21,715 nt of DNA from assembly GCA_905250885.1 (NCBI GenBank), contig CAJNOQ010003026.1, forward strand, positions 1-21,715, given 5' to 3'. Position 1 is the stretch's first letter. The number at the start of each line of letters is the position of its first letter. The position numbers were made by a program, and so were the translations under genes. Under the pieces are notes generated by a model. It was not told the DNA's origin. It did not search any database and saw only the letters and a list, made by a program, of their open reading frames with translations. Shown in pieces: positions 1 to 10,382 of the stretch. The DNA is from Didymodactylos carnosus (Eukaryota > Rotifera > Eurotatoria > Philodinida > Philodinidae).

Positions 1-1280
1 TTGAAAAAGCCATTTAAACCACTATCTCAGCATACGCAAGATGCCACTATTGTTTTATCGAAAAAGTTACTAGTATGTGGCTACTCTCTTGCTCTCTCTT
101 TGTCTGAACATGTGTGTTCATGTTTAGGTTAAAGAAGATGAAATCGAAATTGTACTTACCAGACAAGATCACCAACAGTCATCGTGATAGTTTTTAAACA
201 GTGCGTCTGTGTAAAGTCCTGTTTTTTATTGTTATCTTAGTGTTGCATTTCACTCATGACCGGTGTCTCCACTGGATTTTGTTGTTTTATTTAAAAAATG
301 ATTGTTCTCTGAATGTTTACAACTATGCGCTAAGAAAAATGGAGTTTACATACAATTGATCTACGTGAATATCCATATTAAAATTCTTGTAATACGATCA
401 AAATCGTCAGCACGAATTATCGGATGTCTGGATACCTTGGCAAAGCGAACATAAGTTTATAATTGATGTTATGGGGTAAAAACAAGTAACAACTTATTTT
501 ATCTTTTCTACTTCGTCTTTCAAGATAATGATATAGGCGTTATTTTTATTTTTTTATATACAAAAGTATAATAGGAAAAGTGAAGATGTCATTTATTTAG
601 TTTATTGTGATTTCGATCAAGAAGAGCGTTCATATTTGAAATATAAACGCATTAGGAAAAGTTTTAAATATTCAGAATAGATAATAATAACCAAAAGTCC
701 ATAGTATTTGTGAATGAAAAACCAGGAGAGTATTTTTTTTCATTTTACAAGATTTTGCATATAGAAAACGACAAGTGGATTCGCATAAGTGTCAGCCCTT
801 CGTGATCTTTTTACTACGGAGGGAAGGAGCCCCTCGTGTTAGCGTTATGACAGAAAAAAATGTCGTAAAAAAAGTTGCATTTTTTGATTTGAAATTAAGG
901 CAGTTGAATTTGAAGAGTTTCTTTTCTTCAATTCAAAGAGCATAAAAAACGTGTCTTTTGGAATATCTAGAAAAGAGTTGTAACCGAACTAAGCGAACCG
1001 TCTGACCGACGCGAACTAGTTTAATTGCCAACTGTGCGGCTGTTTACCAAGTTAACGTCGAAAATAAGTTTTGTGTTTGCTATTACTTCATACAATTATT
1101 TTTGCGTTTGTCGAAAACCAGAAGGTTCTAGTGGAAAATCCACAAAATTTTAGTTAAAAATACAGGACTTTAGCTAGAATACTTGAATGTTTAAAAACGA
1201 ATTACTTGAGAACGTAATGATAATTTGACGTCTTCGGCCGTAAAAGAATAGTTTTTAGCTGGAAAACAAAAAGGAGAAAA
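1..1280. other. Non-coding AT-rich stretch
   Basis: I see no credible reading frame, RNA gene or mobile-element end here. The sequence is AT-rich with short A and T runs, and all frames are broken by frequent stops. Confidence 0.5.
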
Positions 1281-1393
1281 TTTTTAGGTATAAGTCGGGT
1301 GCGGGTACACAGTTCTCGGGTCAGGTCGGGTAGGGTAGATAAAAATTTTCGGGTCGGGTACGGGTATGTAAATGGTACCCGTGCACATCTCTA
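1281..1393 (-). mobile_element. Solo terminal region of a hAT-like DNA transposon
   Basis: The right edge, read on the minus strand, starts TAGAGATGTGCACGGGTACC and continues into repeated ACCCG/CCCGAC motifs. TAGAGATG-type ends followed by GC-rich CGGGT subterminal repeats are typical of non-autonomous hAT elements. The GC-rich patch contrasts sharply with its AT-rich surroundings. I found no matching inverted end further left in the window and no 8-bp duplication of the right flank (GCACTGTG), so this looks like a truncated or solo end rather than a whole element. The subterminal motif resembles that of the complete element at 20424-20876, but the tips differ. Confidence 0.5.
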
Positions 1394-2936
1394 GCACTGT
1401 GTGATGATGATTGTATGAGCTACATGTGTCAGAAATGTTTTTTACAGCAATCGTTTAGTTGAATTTATAGATCTTCTACGTGAAGTTATGTGTGGACAAA
1501 CTCGTGCAGTTGGAAATCGTGATGTAAAACGAATATGAACGTTCAAAAATCTTCTAAAAATTCTCATTTCTTCAGATATATATGTCAGTTTTCTAGTAAA
1601 AAAATAGAGAATGGATAGTTCTTCTGTAACACTCATTATGAACGTGTTTTGACTGTAACAGAATGAATAGTACACTGGTTTTCTTTAATTACGCTTAGAA
1701 TTCTTTTCATAGCACTCGAAGCCGTCGCAATGAATAATTCTGTTTACCAAAATACGAAATAGGGGACAGGAAGAAACAGGATTCGAAAAGACTCTTTAAG
1801 AGATGTGTTTGTGTGATAGTCACCTGTGATTTATCTTTAGTGGAGTATCATGCTCAAATATTTGTGTAGGAACATGCTATTTTAGATTTGAACAGATAAA
1901 ATAAATAGATGCTGACTATCTTACGGGCAGATTGGAAAGCCGTCGGAGTGAAACGTTCCTTATAAATACTAGACACCATTTGGATCCCTTACACAAGCAG
2001 TACTGCCTGATATTCTGCAAATTGAGATGTCTACAAACTGCTAAAGATATTAGTGGACTAGAGGACATATTAATCAACTGCAGGAGATATTGGAGAAATA
2101 CCTAATAATACATAGGCTGCAGAATTGCACTTACCAACAAAGTCGAAAAATTCCAAAAGAATTTTAAGCTTGCTTCGTTCAGTCCTGCTCAACAGTTCAG
2201 TCTACTATCCTGGGTCCACTCTTAAACCTTCAATCAACTTGTGCAAAAGATGGGGTGTACATGAAGTCGGTATGAGAGCGAGCACAATATTTCATAACTT
2301 TCTGGTAAAATTCATTTTCCATTCTTTCTAGTCGAGTTATAGTTGGTGTGTTTCACTAATATCTCGTACAATTCCTAATACCTAGGTTAAAATGCTAATA
2401 TTCTGTGTATTTTCGTAATATCTCGTGTATTTTGTTGATATCTATTTTCTTAGGATATCGAGCATCCCTCTACATGGGTAGTACTGTTGAATCATTAATT
2501 TCTCTAGTTTATTCATATATCGGTGGGATGATAGAGGTGGCATGTATGAGATGATTCACTATCTCATCATATGATATATAATACACTTGCAAGATACCAA
2601 GTAGTGCTGTGTTGAAGAGCAGGTATCATGTGATCGTTAATTAGCTCGGAAGGGTGAAACTTCAGCACGGGAAATTTCAGCGCTAGAAAAGATCAGCACC
2701 GAAAGAGGTAAGCGCAAGTAATGGTTTGTCATAGTTTTGAAATAAAAGGACGAACTGACAATCAATATGTAGGTCAAATGTGTTTATTTTTATATGAAAC
2801 ATATTTCAAAAATTCTCCTTCAAACATGTGATACGGATGAAAGATAGCGCTTTCAACACATCTTGGTAAGCTAAGCCAAATGTTACATTCGATTATCAGC
2901 TTTCGAAGTCGAGAAAAAGAATAAATTCTGATAATT
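1394..2936. other. Intergenic region without a recognised gene
   Basis: Short open frames exist (for example 2125-2331 plus) but show no motif or composition that I can defend as coding. At 2340-2465 the motif ATATCTCGT / GATATC recurs several times at irregular spacing, a degenerate simple repeat. Around 2655-2700 three CAGCRC-type phrases recur. Nothing else is recognisable. Confidence 0.45.
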
Positions 2937-3260
2937 AGGCAGTGGCGGCGCGAAGAGGTTGGGAGCATGGGAGGGGTAAATCCAAAAATGGGAGTAAGGT
3001 CTCCAAAAATAAGCCCCTGACTCTCCGAGCTCATCTTGTTCGTTTATTCATTAGTTCTTGATTTTGTTCAAAATCGGAGTAAATCACTCTCCGAGTTTCT
3101 CCGAAATGAGAGTAAATCTTTCTTATCTTTTCCCAAATTTGGGAGTAAATCTTTCTTATCTTTTCCCAAATTTGGGAGTAAATCTTTCTTATCTTTTCCC
3201 AAATTTGGGAGTAAATCGTTCATATTTTTAAAAAAGTATGGAGGGGGGGTAACCCCCCCC
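2937..3260. repeat. GC-rich repeat patch with a possible transposon end
   Basis: The patch begins CAGTGGCGGCGCGAAG at about 2941, which looks like the outer tip of a hAT-type terminal repeat. It then carries G-rich phrases (GGGAGGGGTAAAT, GGGAGTAAGG), a 33-bp tandem repeat, and a G7-TAA-C8 hairpin at about 3243-3261. No partner end (the reverse complement of the left tip) occurs in the window, so a complete element cannot be delimited. The composition is unlike the flanks, which suggests an inserted repeat. Confidence 0.4.
3111..3219 (+). repeat. 33-bp tandem repeat, about 3.3 copies
   Basis: Copies start at 3111, 3144, 3177 and 3210 (partial), with a period of exactly 33 bp. The unit runs AGTAAATC ... 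CCCAAATTTGGG. A diverged relative (GGAGTAAATCACTCTCCGAG) sits just upstream at 3077. Because 33 is a multiple of three, the array reads as an 11-residue repeat (SKSFLSFPKFG) within a short frame at 3036-3341. The copies are essentially identical, so the array is young. I do not regard the frame as a proven gene: it has no recognisable domain and its flanks look like transposon sequence. Confidence 0.85.
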
Positions 3261-3591
3261 CTAATTTTTGTAGATGTATCATCTACAGCTTCTCTACTTT
3301 TGAATCATGTTTCCCCCAAATCTGTACCGAAGGATAGCTGAGAACGAGTGGCTCACTAAAAGCAGAAAGTAGTGTCTTGAAGAAAGAAAGAAGAATTTTT
3401 TTTACTGAAACAGAAGACGCGTCTTTGATTTTCACACGATGAGCATAACTACAAACGCTCTTTGTTCTTTGACTAAATGACAGTTGTAACGAATAGATGC
3501 GAGATATATGCAGAAGCCTTGCAACATCAATGTAAAAACTATAGTAAGACATTCAGCATCTGATAGTTGTTATTCATTCAAAAGAAGTTTC

Positions 3592-4002
3592 TCAATCAGT
3601 TGGTTCTGCTTCTGAGTCAGACTGTGCATCATCTTTGATGATATCGTTGTCACGTTCTTCTAAGGTTGCATCAGCTTTTTTCAATGTTTCTTGATATTTT
3701 ATCGTCTGTTCAATGAAACTTGATATCATGTCCATATCACATAATGCCATCAAAGTTTTGTTCCACACAGCAACATCATTCAGACTGCTAGTCAGTTTAT
3801 TGTTTCGAATAAAAGTTTGCATTTCGGCTCAAGCAGGTTGGATTGGATTAAACACACAATGCTCCGCTGGCCGATGTAAAATTCCAACGTTGAATTTTGC
3901 GGCCGCTTCATCTTTTTGAATTTTTGTTCTGTTATTCAAAAAATATCCATATATCATTCTTTTTTTGGACAGACAATACTTTTCAATCTCTCGATTCTCA
4001 AA
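3592..4002 (-). pseudogene. Broken unknown protein-coding fragment with acidic C-terminus
   Basis: On the minus strand one frame runs from 4002 down to a TGA at 3592-3594, interrupted only by an in-frame TGA at 3829-3831. The part before that stop reads protein-like (ends FNVGILHRPAEHCVFNPIQ, then PA). The part after it has 76 residues, starts MQTFIRNNKL, has a helical charged middle (EQTIKYQETLKKADATLEE) and ends in an acidic tail (DDAQSDSEAEPTD). The continuity across the stop suggests one ancestral exon with a nonsense change, for instance CGA to TGA. I do not recognise the family. The 76-residue downstream part could still be made from the ATG at 3822, but no promoter or upstream exon is visible. 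Confidence 0.45.
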
Positions 4003-4019
4003 TTACGCTATTTGACTTC

Positions 4020-4149
4020 AGTGTCACGACATAAAATATGTTTTATCGACTATCAACAAAAGAAAGCGTGCTTTAGAGAAAGCACAGAGAGCTAAATCTT
4101 CACGAGTGGAAAGCTTTCATGAATTGGAAGACCGTTGTGTACAATAACC
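4020..4149 (+). CDS. Possible terminal exon of an unknown gene
   Basis: A pyrimidine-rich tract ending TTGACTTCAG is followed by about 42 open codons and a TAA at 4147-4149. The predicted peptide is basic and helix-prone (NKRKRALEKAQRAKSS, then RVESFHELEDRCVQ). The acceptor fits and the composition is coding-like, but no matching upstream exon is visible on this strand, and the opposite strand just to the left carries the broken gene at 3592-4002. It may be a relic exon or a chance frame. Confidence 0.2.
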
Positions 4150-4252
4150 AACGAAGGTAGTCATAAAAGTAAGATTAGTATGTTTAACATCCAATTACTA
4201 TTATGTTTTTAGACGGACAATAGATTCCTGAATCTTCTTCTGAAAAACATCA

Positions 4253-4320
4253 TTGCCATGTGGTAGAGCATGGTCGAAAATCTATGCTCCATGTGTTTTG
4301 GAGGTTCGTCAGGTCATCCC
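4253..4320 (+). repeat. Weak tRNA-like (SINE head-like) sequence
   Basis: The string TTGCCATGTGGTAGAGCATGG resembles a tRNA D-arm / A-box (compare the common GCTCAGTGGTAGAGC). It is followed by a possible anticodon stem (CATGG ... CTATG) and later GGTTCG, part of a B-box. The D-stem and T-stem do not pair properly and no acceptor stem is visible, so this is not a functional tRNA. A decayed tRNA-derived SINE head or chance similarity are both possible. Confidence 0.2.
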
Positions 4321-4971
4321 AAGGCTCCCAGCGGACCATCGTAGATGGAGACCTCTTTCTCTCTCAAGTTTGTAAAGGAAGTCATACCATTTGTATATTC
4401 CAGACATAGAGATCGCTATGGAAACTACTCTGTCAAGGATTTGTCAATTACACCACATGCAGGTGGTATGTTGGCCTTTATTTTTCCATAGAATCGTATG
4501 TCAGGTATTGGCTACACACTGACGAAACCCGCATATTTTCATCTCTTCGCGTTTAAAATCTATTCAAAACGCATTCGCGATCTGTGCTTTTTGGTTTCGG
4601 CAGTAGTACGTTTTCGAGCAAAACGGTAAAAAAAGCGTTTTTCTAGAAAAGGAAAACTATCATCCAACGTGCTTGTTGTTTCTGATGGTCGGGCACAATT
4701 CGGTACACTTTTAAGACGTCTACATATTTCTGACATTGATGGTCAAGGCTACAGATATGCAGGGTATGGGTTTTATATATCCTGTAAACTCTGTGTAAAA
4801 CTTTATAAGTTTTTACATCCTCCTCCGTCCTATCTTATTCACTCTCAACTGTTTGCACTCTACACTCTACCCTACGTTTACACAGATGAAGAGTAATAAT
4901 ATGAATGATTCATTGAGTGATCAAAGCCCGATTTGCTAGCTACAGTTTCATTCAAGAACTATAACCACATA
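4321..4971. other. Intergenic, no supported gene
   Basis: A 75-codon open frame at 4669-4896 (plus) has no recognisable motif and unconvincing composition. I see no element ends or RNA genes. Confidence 0.4.
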
Positions 4972-4980
4972 TCTTATTAT

Positions 4981-5281
4981 CACTGTTCGGTGTATTCATG
5001 TATGTAATTGACAAAAAGTCTCAAATTGTTAAACAAGCAAAATTAACAGGAAATGTAAACGGATGTGTCCGTGACTTTTTGTCAGTTGAATGCAGTTTGA
5101 TGGAAAAGCACTGGAAAGGTGACAGATGTCTCATTTTGTTCTGAAACAAACTGTTTCCATGAAACTGCATTCAGTTGACAAAAAGTCACGAAAGCACATC
5201 CGTCAGGATTTCTATTATTGTTGCTTGTCTAATGATTCGAGGCTTTCTGTCAATTACGCACATGAGTACATATGAACACTG
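4981..5281. repeat. Foldback (inverted duplication), arms about 126 bp
   Basis: The left arm, about 4981-5106, and right arm, about 5154-5281, are diverged reverse complements around a loop of about 47 bp. The clearest paired segment reads GTGACTTTTTGTCAGTTGAA near 5071 against TTCAGTTGACAAAAAGTCAC near 5170; further pairings are GTAATTGAC against GTCAATTAC and TGCAGTTT against AAACTGCA. Similarity fades gradually outward (to about 4972 and 5290) with no clean target-site duplication. This could be an old foldback MITE or a template-switch duplication. Confidence 0.8.
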
Positions 5282-5289
5282 GTAATAAA

Positions 5290-6827
5290 CGAGTGATCTG
5301 AGCATACATTCCAAAACTAAAATAAGAAAGGCAGTTTAATTAGCTAATAGAGGTAGCGAGAGTAAATACACTGGAAATCATTAACATGCGAAAAAGACAT
5401 AAGTTTTTGGAATTTTAACGTTAGGTTACATTTTGTGTTGTCAAGTAATGGGAAATGGTAAAATCATTTCAATTCTGGCGTTATGCGTTTTAAATCAATC
5501 TTCTATCACATTTTGTTGACGTAACTGATGTCCCTTAAGGACCCCCCCTCGGGAAAACCCTTTTTTATCTTACATCCGATTTCGATGGTGCTTTCGATGA
5601 CCAATGCTTACGGTCGTACTAGCTTATGCTAAGAATTGGTTGAGATCGAAATGTTGAAGCGCTGCCGAATTATTGCGTGACAAGGGACAAAGTGGGGCTC
5701 TTAGCGATAACGTAAAGGCTTTTTTGTCGGAAGGTGCAGAAAACTGCGAGAGATCTGAAATGAAAGTAGACACCTAAATCTAAAATTTGATCCGCGGCGA
5801 TTTTTGAATTTCGCTTCCGTTCATTCCCTACGCGTATTTTAAGGCAGACCTCTGAAAATAACCTTAATTCGGCGGAGTATTTACCACTTATCTCTGTACA
5901 GAAAACATAAATCAAAAATGACCGTAGATCAAACTTTAGATAAGTGACTTAGCTTTTAAAACAAAAAAAAGAATGAAGGTTTTACGACGAATCGTCTAGG
6001 AGTTGATACAACTCTGCTGTGCCAAAACCATATTCTAAGCAATGACGCCATCACTTCATTAATAATAGTTCAGCGCCTTTAGCAAAACTAGTATAACTCT
6101 GCAAGACGAAGTCGTAGAAACCTGCTGGACATCTCATTCTGATCAGAACACTCTGCTCAACATAGCTCCATGTCTGTTAAAACGAACAACCATACAAATT
6201 TTAATTAAAACATGAAATTTAAAAAAAGATGAATTTTAGGGCTTTCAGAAATCTTTTCCAAAACCCGCCAAAAAGGTTGAAGTAAACTGAGATGGATCCT
6301 GAAAGATGATACTTTGGGATACTGAACCGTATGGTTATTTCAGTTCGGAAGGTTTTGAAAAAAACATCGAATTCCTGTGGGGAAGGGGGGGGGGGCTTAA
6401 ACCAGTTTGTTTTTTGTTTCGATCGCTGAGTCTTTTCACCATCGGTTTATAAAAACCAGTGCTTGAGCGTTTTACGCCATATTTTCAAGTAGACTTTTCC
6501 TAAAGCGGTCAAGTACGTCAGGTACCTCCTCAAGATCTGATATTAACTTACGTCACTCCTTGTGGTATTAGTGTTCTAATGAAGTAGAACTAGCGTGCTA
6601 AGATTCTTATGTGATGGTGTACTCCTCCTCTGCTCTCTTACGCCGGTGCAATGTTCGCATCATCTTTCTGGCACTCTGGTTATCCTTGTTTTAGCCAATT
6701 TAGAATAAAAATATGAATTAAGTATTTAGACCGTCATGGCTAAATGTGTATAATAACAATGAATTTTTGGAAAAAAATACAAAATATTTTTCACAAGCAC
6801 TTTTAAAATGGTGGTGTTTTGTCTATT
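5290..6827. other. Long intergenic region without a supported gene
   Basis: This holds AT-rich unique-looking sequence with two homopolymer landmarks: a C7 run near 5543 and a G12 run near 6387. Short open frames such as 5670-5915 (minus) show no family signature. No terminal repeats, RNA genes or splice-site-supported exons were seen. Confidence 0.45.
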
Positions 6828-7181
6828 TTATAGTGTACTACAAAATCCACTATGTGATTTGACTTTTACATCTCTTTGATCTTTCATTATACATGTATAT
6901 CGTCTTGTGTCGGAGGGTTTTGCTAATAGATCGTTCAATAATTCGCCAGCTTTAATAATATGTTTTGCAGTAAAATGATTTTCTGCAATTTCTTCAGATT
7001 GCCATTTCTGAATACATGTAAAATGTGTTTTATCTTCACAATTTTCGAATAATTCATATTGTATACAGCCAACTTCTTTACGTGAAATTTCAGTTATATC
7101 ATCTAATATTTGGCGTACTGCTTCAATTTCATTTGGTAATGCATAACAATCAGTAATAAGATAAATCAATGATGTACTCAT
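6828..7181 (-). CDS. ABM-domain (antibiotic biosynthesis monooxygenase-like) protein
   Basis: This is a 117-residue single-exon protein. It matches the small alpha+beta ferredoxin-like ABM family (YgiN-like quinol monooxygenases and relatives), which are usually 95-115 residues, dimeric and cofactor-free. Visible family features in order are a first strand with LIYLITDCYAL (residues about 5-15), a helix EAVRQILDDITEISRK (about 20-35), the signature EVGCIQYELFENCED (about 36-50), FTCIQKWQSEE (about 54-64), a helix with H68, and a last strand RRYTCIM (about 92-98). The final ~19 residues (KDQRDVKVKSHSGFCSTL) go beyond the usual domain end and may be an extension. The start is the ATG at 7179-7181. 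It is preceded by GATTCTTTAG, a pyrimidine-rich AG acceptor five bases upstream, which would suit cis- or spliced-leader trans-splicing. Its substrate cannot be told from sequence. Such genes are common in bacteria, so ancient transfer is possible but untested. Confidence 0.8.
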   Translation of the reverse strand: MSTSLIYLITDCYALPNEIEAVRQILDDITEISRKEVGCIQYELFENCEDKTHFTCIQKWQSEEIAENHFTAKHIIKAGELLNDLLAKPSDTRRYTCIMKDQRDVKVKSHSGFCSTL

Positions 7182-7200
7182 ATCTCCTAAAGAATCAAAA
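7182..7200 (-). promoter_or_regulatory. Candidate splice (possibly spliced-leader) acceptor upstream of the ABM gene
   Basis: Read on the minus strand, TTTTTGATTCTTTAG precedes GAGAT and the ATG. This is a good acceptor with no obvious nearby donor for a 5' UTR intron. Bdelloid rotifers are known to add spliced leaders, so trans-splicing is a reasonable guess. Confidence 0.3.
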
Positions 7201-8836
7201 ATTATGATAATATGAATACTTAGAGAATTATTTTATTTCTTAGATATCTATAATTGAAATTGGAAAACACTTAAACAAGATAACAAAATTTGTTTTTTCA
7301 TAATCTATTAGTACATGTATCAAAGGAATAACGTTTATTTTCAATAGCGTGTATACAACATACTAAAATAAGCTCTGAATTGTTATGCAGTATATTTATT
7401 GATGTAATCATTTAATAAGCTCTTGTTTATAGAAACTAATCTAAGAAGAAACTAACTGAGTTTTATATTCTATTTTAAGGAATAAACGACAATTTCTTAC
7501 TTTGAACTTTTCTGAATACTTTACTTTTTTTCTTCTAATAATAATAGTTACAAGCAAAAATAAGAATTGAAAAGTAATATTACAGTTTAATTTGAAGTCA
7601 TATTTGAAAAATGTTAATTTCCTCGTTTTCCTCTTTACCGGAAGTATTGTCACTATCTTATCTTTTTTTTCTTTTTTTTTTTCAGTCAGAAAGGTGAGAC
7701 TTACATATATCACTTCATAAAGAGTGAAATAAATTGCAGCACTATCATCATGCTTGGTGGATTTAATATTATTTTTTTCCTTCTAATTTCTTTCTGTTTT
7801 TCTTTCTTTCTCCCAAAATCTAACTATATTTTTTCAGCAACACTTTTTTCTGACAAATTTTTTAACAAAAATGTTTTAAGGTTTTATTACTACGGTCTAG
7901 TAAATAATTAATATTCGAAAATGGAGCACGCTAGCTAAGAAAAATATTTTCGAGACCAAACTAAGTATCAAGATTATGCTGAATTCTTTCAGAAACACTT
8001 GTTTCATCCATAACTATAAAACTATAAAATTTGATCAATTAATAAAAATTTGTGATGAAAGCAAATAACAAAAGTGCTGTGTTTTCTTTTGATATGTTTA
8101 AAACACTTCCCGTATAAATGTGTGATTCGACACATGCGAGAAAACGCTAATCAAGTGAACAAGAATATTATATACAGCTGACTAACGTACTGAAATTATT
8201 TATAATGCATTTCCAAGTAAACCGCTATCAAATGAAAACGACACGAAATTACTTGATACATCAATAAAAGTGACATGTTAACATAATACCGATCCAATTA
8301 TAACAACGTGTCAACAATTTTAATGTCATTAGCATGTAATATTATGTTAAGTTATGTATTATGTCATTTTCATCAGCCCATCTTCTACGACGATGAAAAG
8401 AAAAGTAACATCAATTTTTTAATGAGTAACTCGGAATATTTTGATTGAAATGTATGATACATCTAATGTGTGGTCAGAAACTCTCAGGTTAAGAAAAAAC
8501 GAAGTTTTCTCGACTTTTCTGCAAAAACTTAGACAAAGTTACGAGTTTAAGGTAAAGTTCGATCTTCTGAATAGAGCATCTAAATTGGATTAGCGTTATA
8601 TACATATTTCCAGAATATGGTGTAGAGTGTGATGCACATGACTTAAAGTGTAACGTATAATACATAATCAATTATGTGAGAAGTAGTCTAAGTGATTAAC
8701 GACTTTTGGGTTAAAAAACGCGGTACTATGAATAATCGATGAGGTGAATCATGAATCTGATATTCTTTTTTACCTATTTAGCCTTGTGATGTCGATTTTT
8801 GAGATAAAGTTCTCTGATGACTCATATTGATACTGA
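7201..8836. other. AT-rich intergenic region
   Basis: No gene is supported. A long T/pyrimidine-rich stretch lies at about 7661-7684, with further T-rich sequence near 7770-7820. Open frames at 7441-7713 and 8489-8671 (minus) are lysine/phenylalanine-rich products of base composition. Confidence 0.5.
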
Positions 8837-8840
8837 AGAT

Positions 8841-9105
8841 GAAGATGAAGGGGCTTTAATCTATCCATCTTGAAGAGCATGTCGGAGTAACTTTACGAAA
8901 AAAGCTTCAGATCTAATCAATAGATTTTAACTGAACTCAAGAACTTTTATTCTAAACGAAGGTTAACAAGCAAGGCGTTGTGGTATAAGTGGAATGTAAA
9001 AGTTCTTAAGTTCAGTTAAAATCTATTGATTAGATCTGAAGCTTTTCCCGTAAAGTTACTCCGGCATGCTCTTCAAGATGGATAGATTAAAGCCCCTTCA
9101 TCTTC
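8841..9105. repeat. Foldback element with two 109-bp arms
   Basis: The left arm 8841-8949 and right arm 8997-9105 are reverse complements of equal length with about four substitutions, for example GTCGG against GCCGG and ACTCAAG against ACTTAAG. The loop is 47 bp. The outer tips read GAAGATGAAGGGGC on the left and GCCCCTTCATCTTC on the right. No target-site duplication is evident, and weaker similarity continues outward for about 25 bp. The high arm identity shows a recent origin or ongoing conversion; a transcript would form a long hairpin. Confidence 0.92.
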
Positions 9106-9330
9106 TATTTCAACAGGCGACTTCTAAGATCGTTTTTTCGAAGATATACACTTTTGTGTGAAGAATTATGTGTTCATAAATCTAGACTCTAATGCCATAG
9201 ATTCAAATACAGATTTTCGTCCGTTATTTTAGTTTAGTTGCTTTTATGCAATAACAACGCTAATTTAGCAGTTTTTTTAGAAATACTAGGTATAAACTAC
9301 GTCAGAACGTACTGTATTTGCGATTTAATT

Positions 9331-9540
9331 CATATATATATTTTTTTTAAACTTCAACTCTCATCTCTCCAGTCTAATGGCACTGAAATTGGGTTATCCC
9401 ATTGCATTTGATAGCGCGTCCAAGACTATCACGCGACAGCCGTTGCTGGGATTCGAACTTCGGATATTTGAAGTACTCATACTATCAATATACTTCGTAT
9501 ATTTGTCAGTACTCTTTCTTACGGTCGCAAAGTGGATATA
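9331..9540 (-). repeat. SINE-like unit with a B-box and A/T-rich tail
   Basis: On the minus strand the sequence holds GAAGTTCGAATCCCAGC (plus strand about 9447-9463), an excellent RNA polymerase III B-box core (GTTCGAATCC). This is followed by about 110 bp of unique body and an A-then-TA-rich tail (plus strand 9331-9352). That order fits a tRNA-derived SINE. The A-box upstream on the minus strand is not convincing and the T-stem does not pair, so it is not a working tRNA. Only one copy is visible in the window. Confidence 0.4.
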
Positions 9541-9954
9541 TGATTAAAATTAACTATCATCCGTCGATCATCTGAATATGCGAAGCATTGCAAATCAGAA
9601 TACTGAACCGGTCATCAGCTGTGCTGGAAAATTTAACAACGATGTTAATACAATAGACTGAAATGGTCGGAAAGGTGAACATTTTAAATCTTCTAAATAA
9701 AATTACTGTAAAAAATTGTTTTGTCAGAAGAATAAAACAAAAATGTATTTAATAGAAACTGAAAATTGTATATCGATTGTACACGTCCGCTGACTTTGTT
9801 CAACATCATTTCTGCATACCATATATTCTCGTACAATATGGTAATCATCTTTTTCCCTGTCACAGAATAGCTATCTCTTGTTTATGTACAGAATTTCTTT
9901 CGCGTATCAAGCAGTCGGCATTATGGGCCGAGGTAATAGTAAAATACGAAGACA

Positions 9955-10075
9955 CCTTACCCAGAGACACTTACAGACAGCACATAGACATCTACAGATA
10001 GCCACTGACAGCTACACAGACAGCATAGAGACACCCACAGACAACCAAAAATAACTACAGAGACATCCACTTCTG
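9955..10075 (+). repeat. Degenerate GACA-type minisatellite
   Basis: Variants of AGAGACAC, ACAGACAGC, AGACATC and CTACAGATAG recur about every 12-20 bp. The last units (CATCCACTTCTG) can pair with GTAGAAGTGGGTGTCTGTG immediately downstream (about 10092-10110), forming an imperfect hairpin. It has no coding value. Confidence 0.6.
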
Positions 10076-10110
10076 TGTCGCTCCTATGTTCGTAGAAGTG
10101 GGTGTCTGTG

Positions 10111-10382
10111 CTTTGTTTGTCTATGTAGTTTTTTTTTAGTAGCGCTATATTTATTTAATGTAAATAAATATAAAACAATAACAGCAAACATAAAAAAAGA
10201 AAAATGAAACAAAAGCTTTTGAAAGAATTGTCTTATCTTACATATGACGTATAAATAGCTATATTTCTCATTTACTAAAAAATACTGTTTACCAAAAGAA
10301 ACAGAACAGTAAAGAATTAATACAAACATCAAATGTGAGTCAATCGTATAAATTAACTATCAACAACTTTTATTTTCGGTTG
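10111..10382. other. AT-rich spacer downstream of the glucosyltransferase pseudogene
   Basis: Only poly-T and AT-rich sequence is visible. The minus-strand frame at 10084-10332 is a product of base composition. Confidence 0.4.

Noticed and set aside
2941..2956. CAGTGGCGGCGCGAAG as a hAT element start
   Set aside because: No inverted partner and no 8-bp duplication of the left flank was found, so it is listed only as a possible end.
3036..3341. A 101-residue protein with SKSFLSFPKFG repeats as a gene
   Set aside because: The repeat is explained by DNA-level tandem duplication in a transposon-like GC patch, and no domain or splice support is seen.
4253..4320. A real tRNA gene
   Set aside because: The D-arm-like string is good, but the D-stem, T-stem and acceptor stem do not pair.
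5670..5915. An 81-codon minus-strand frame
   Set aside because: It has no motif, no start context and no conservation evidence available from sequence alone.
5533..6404. TTAA next to a C-run at 5533 and a G-run next to TTAA near 6400, like a second piggyBac element
   Set aside because: The tips (GGACCCCCCC against the complement GCCCCCCCCC) match only in the homopolymer and the interior shows no supporting subterminal structure.
9441..9560. A plus-strand A-box-like TCGCAAAGTGG at about 9525 as part of the same tRNA-like unit
   Set aside because: It lies on the opposite strand to the B-box, so the two cannot belong to one promoter.
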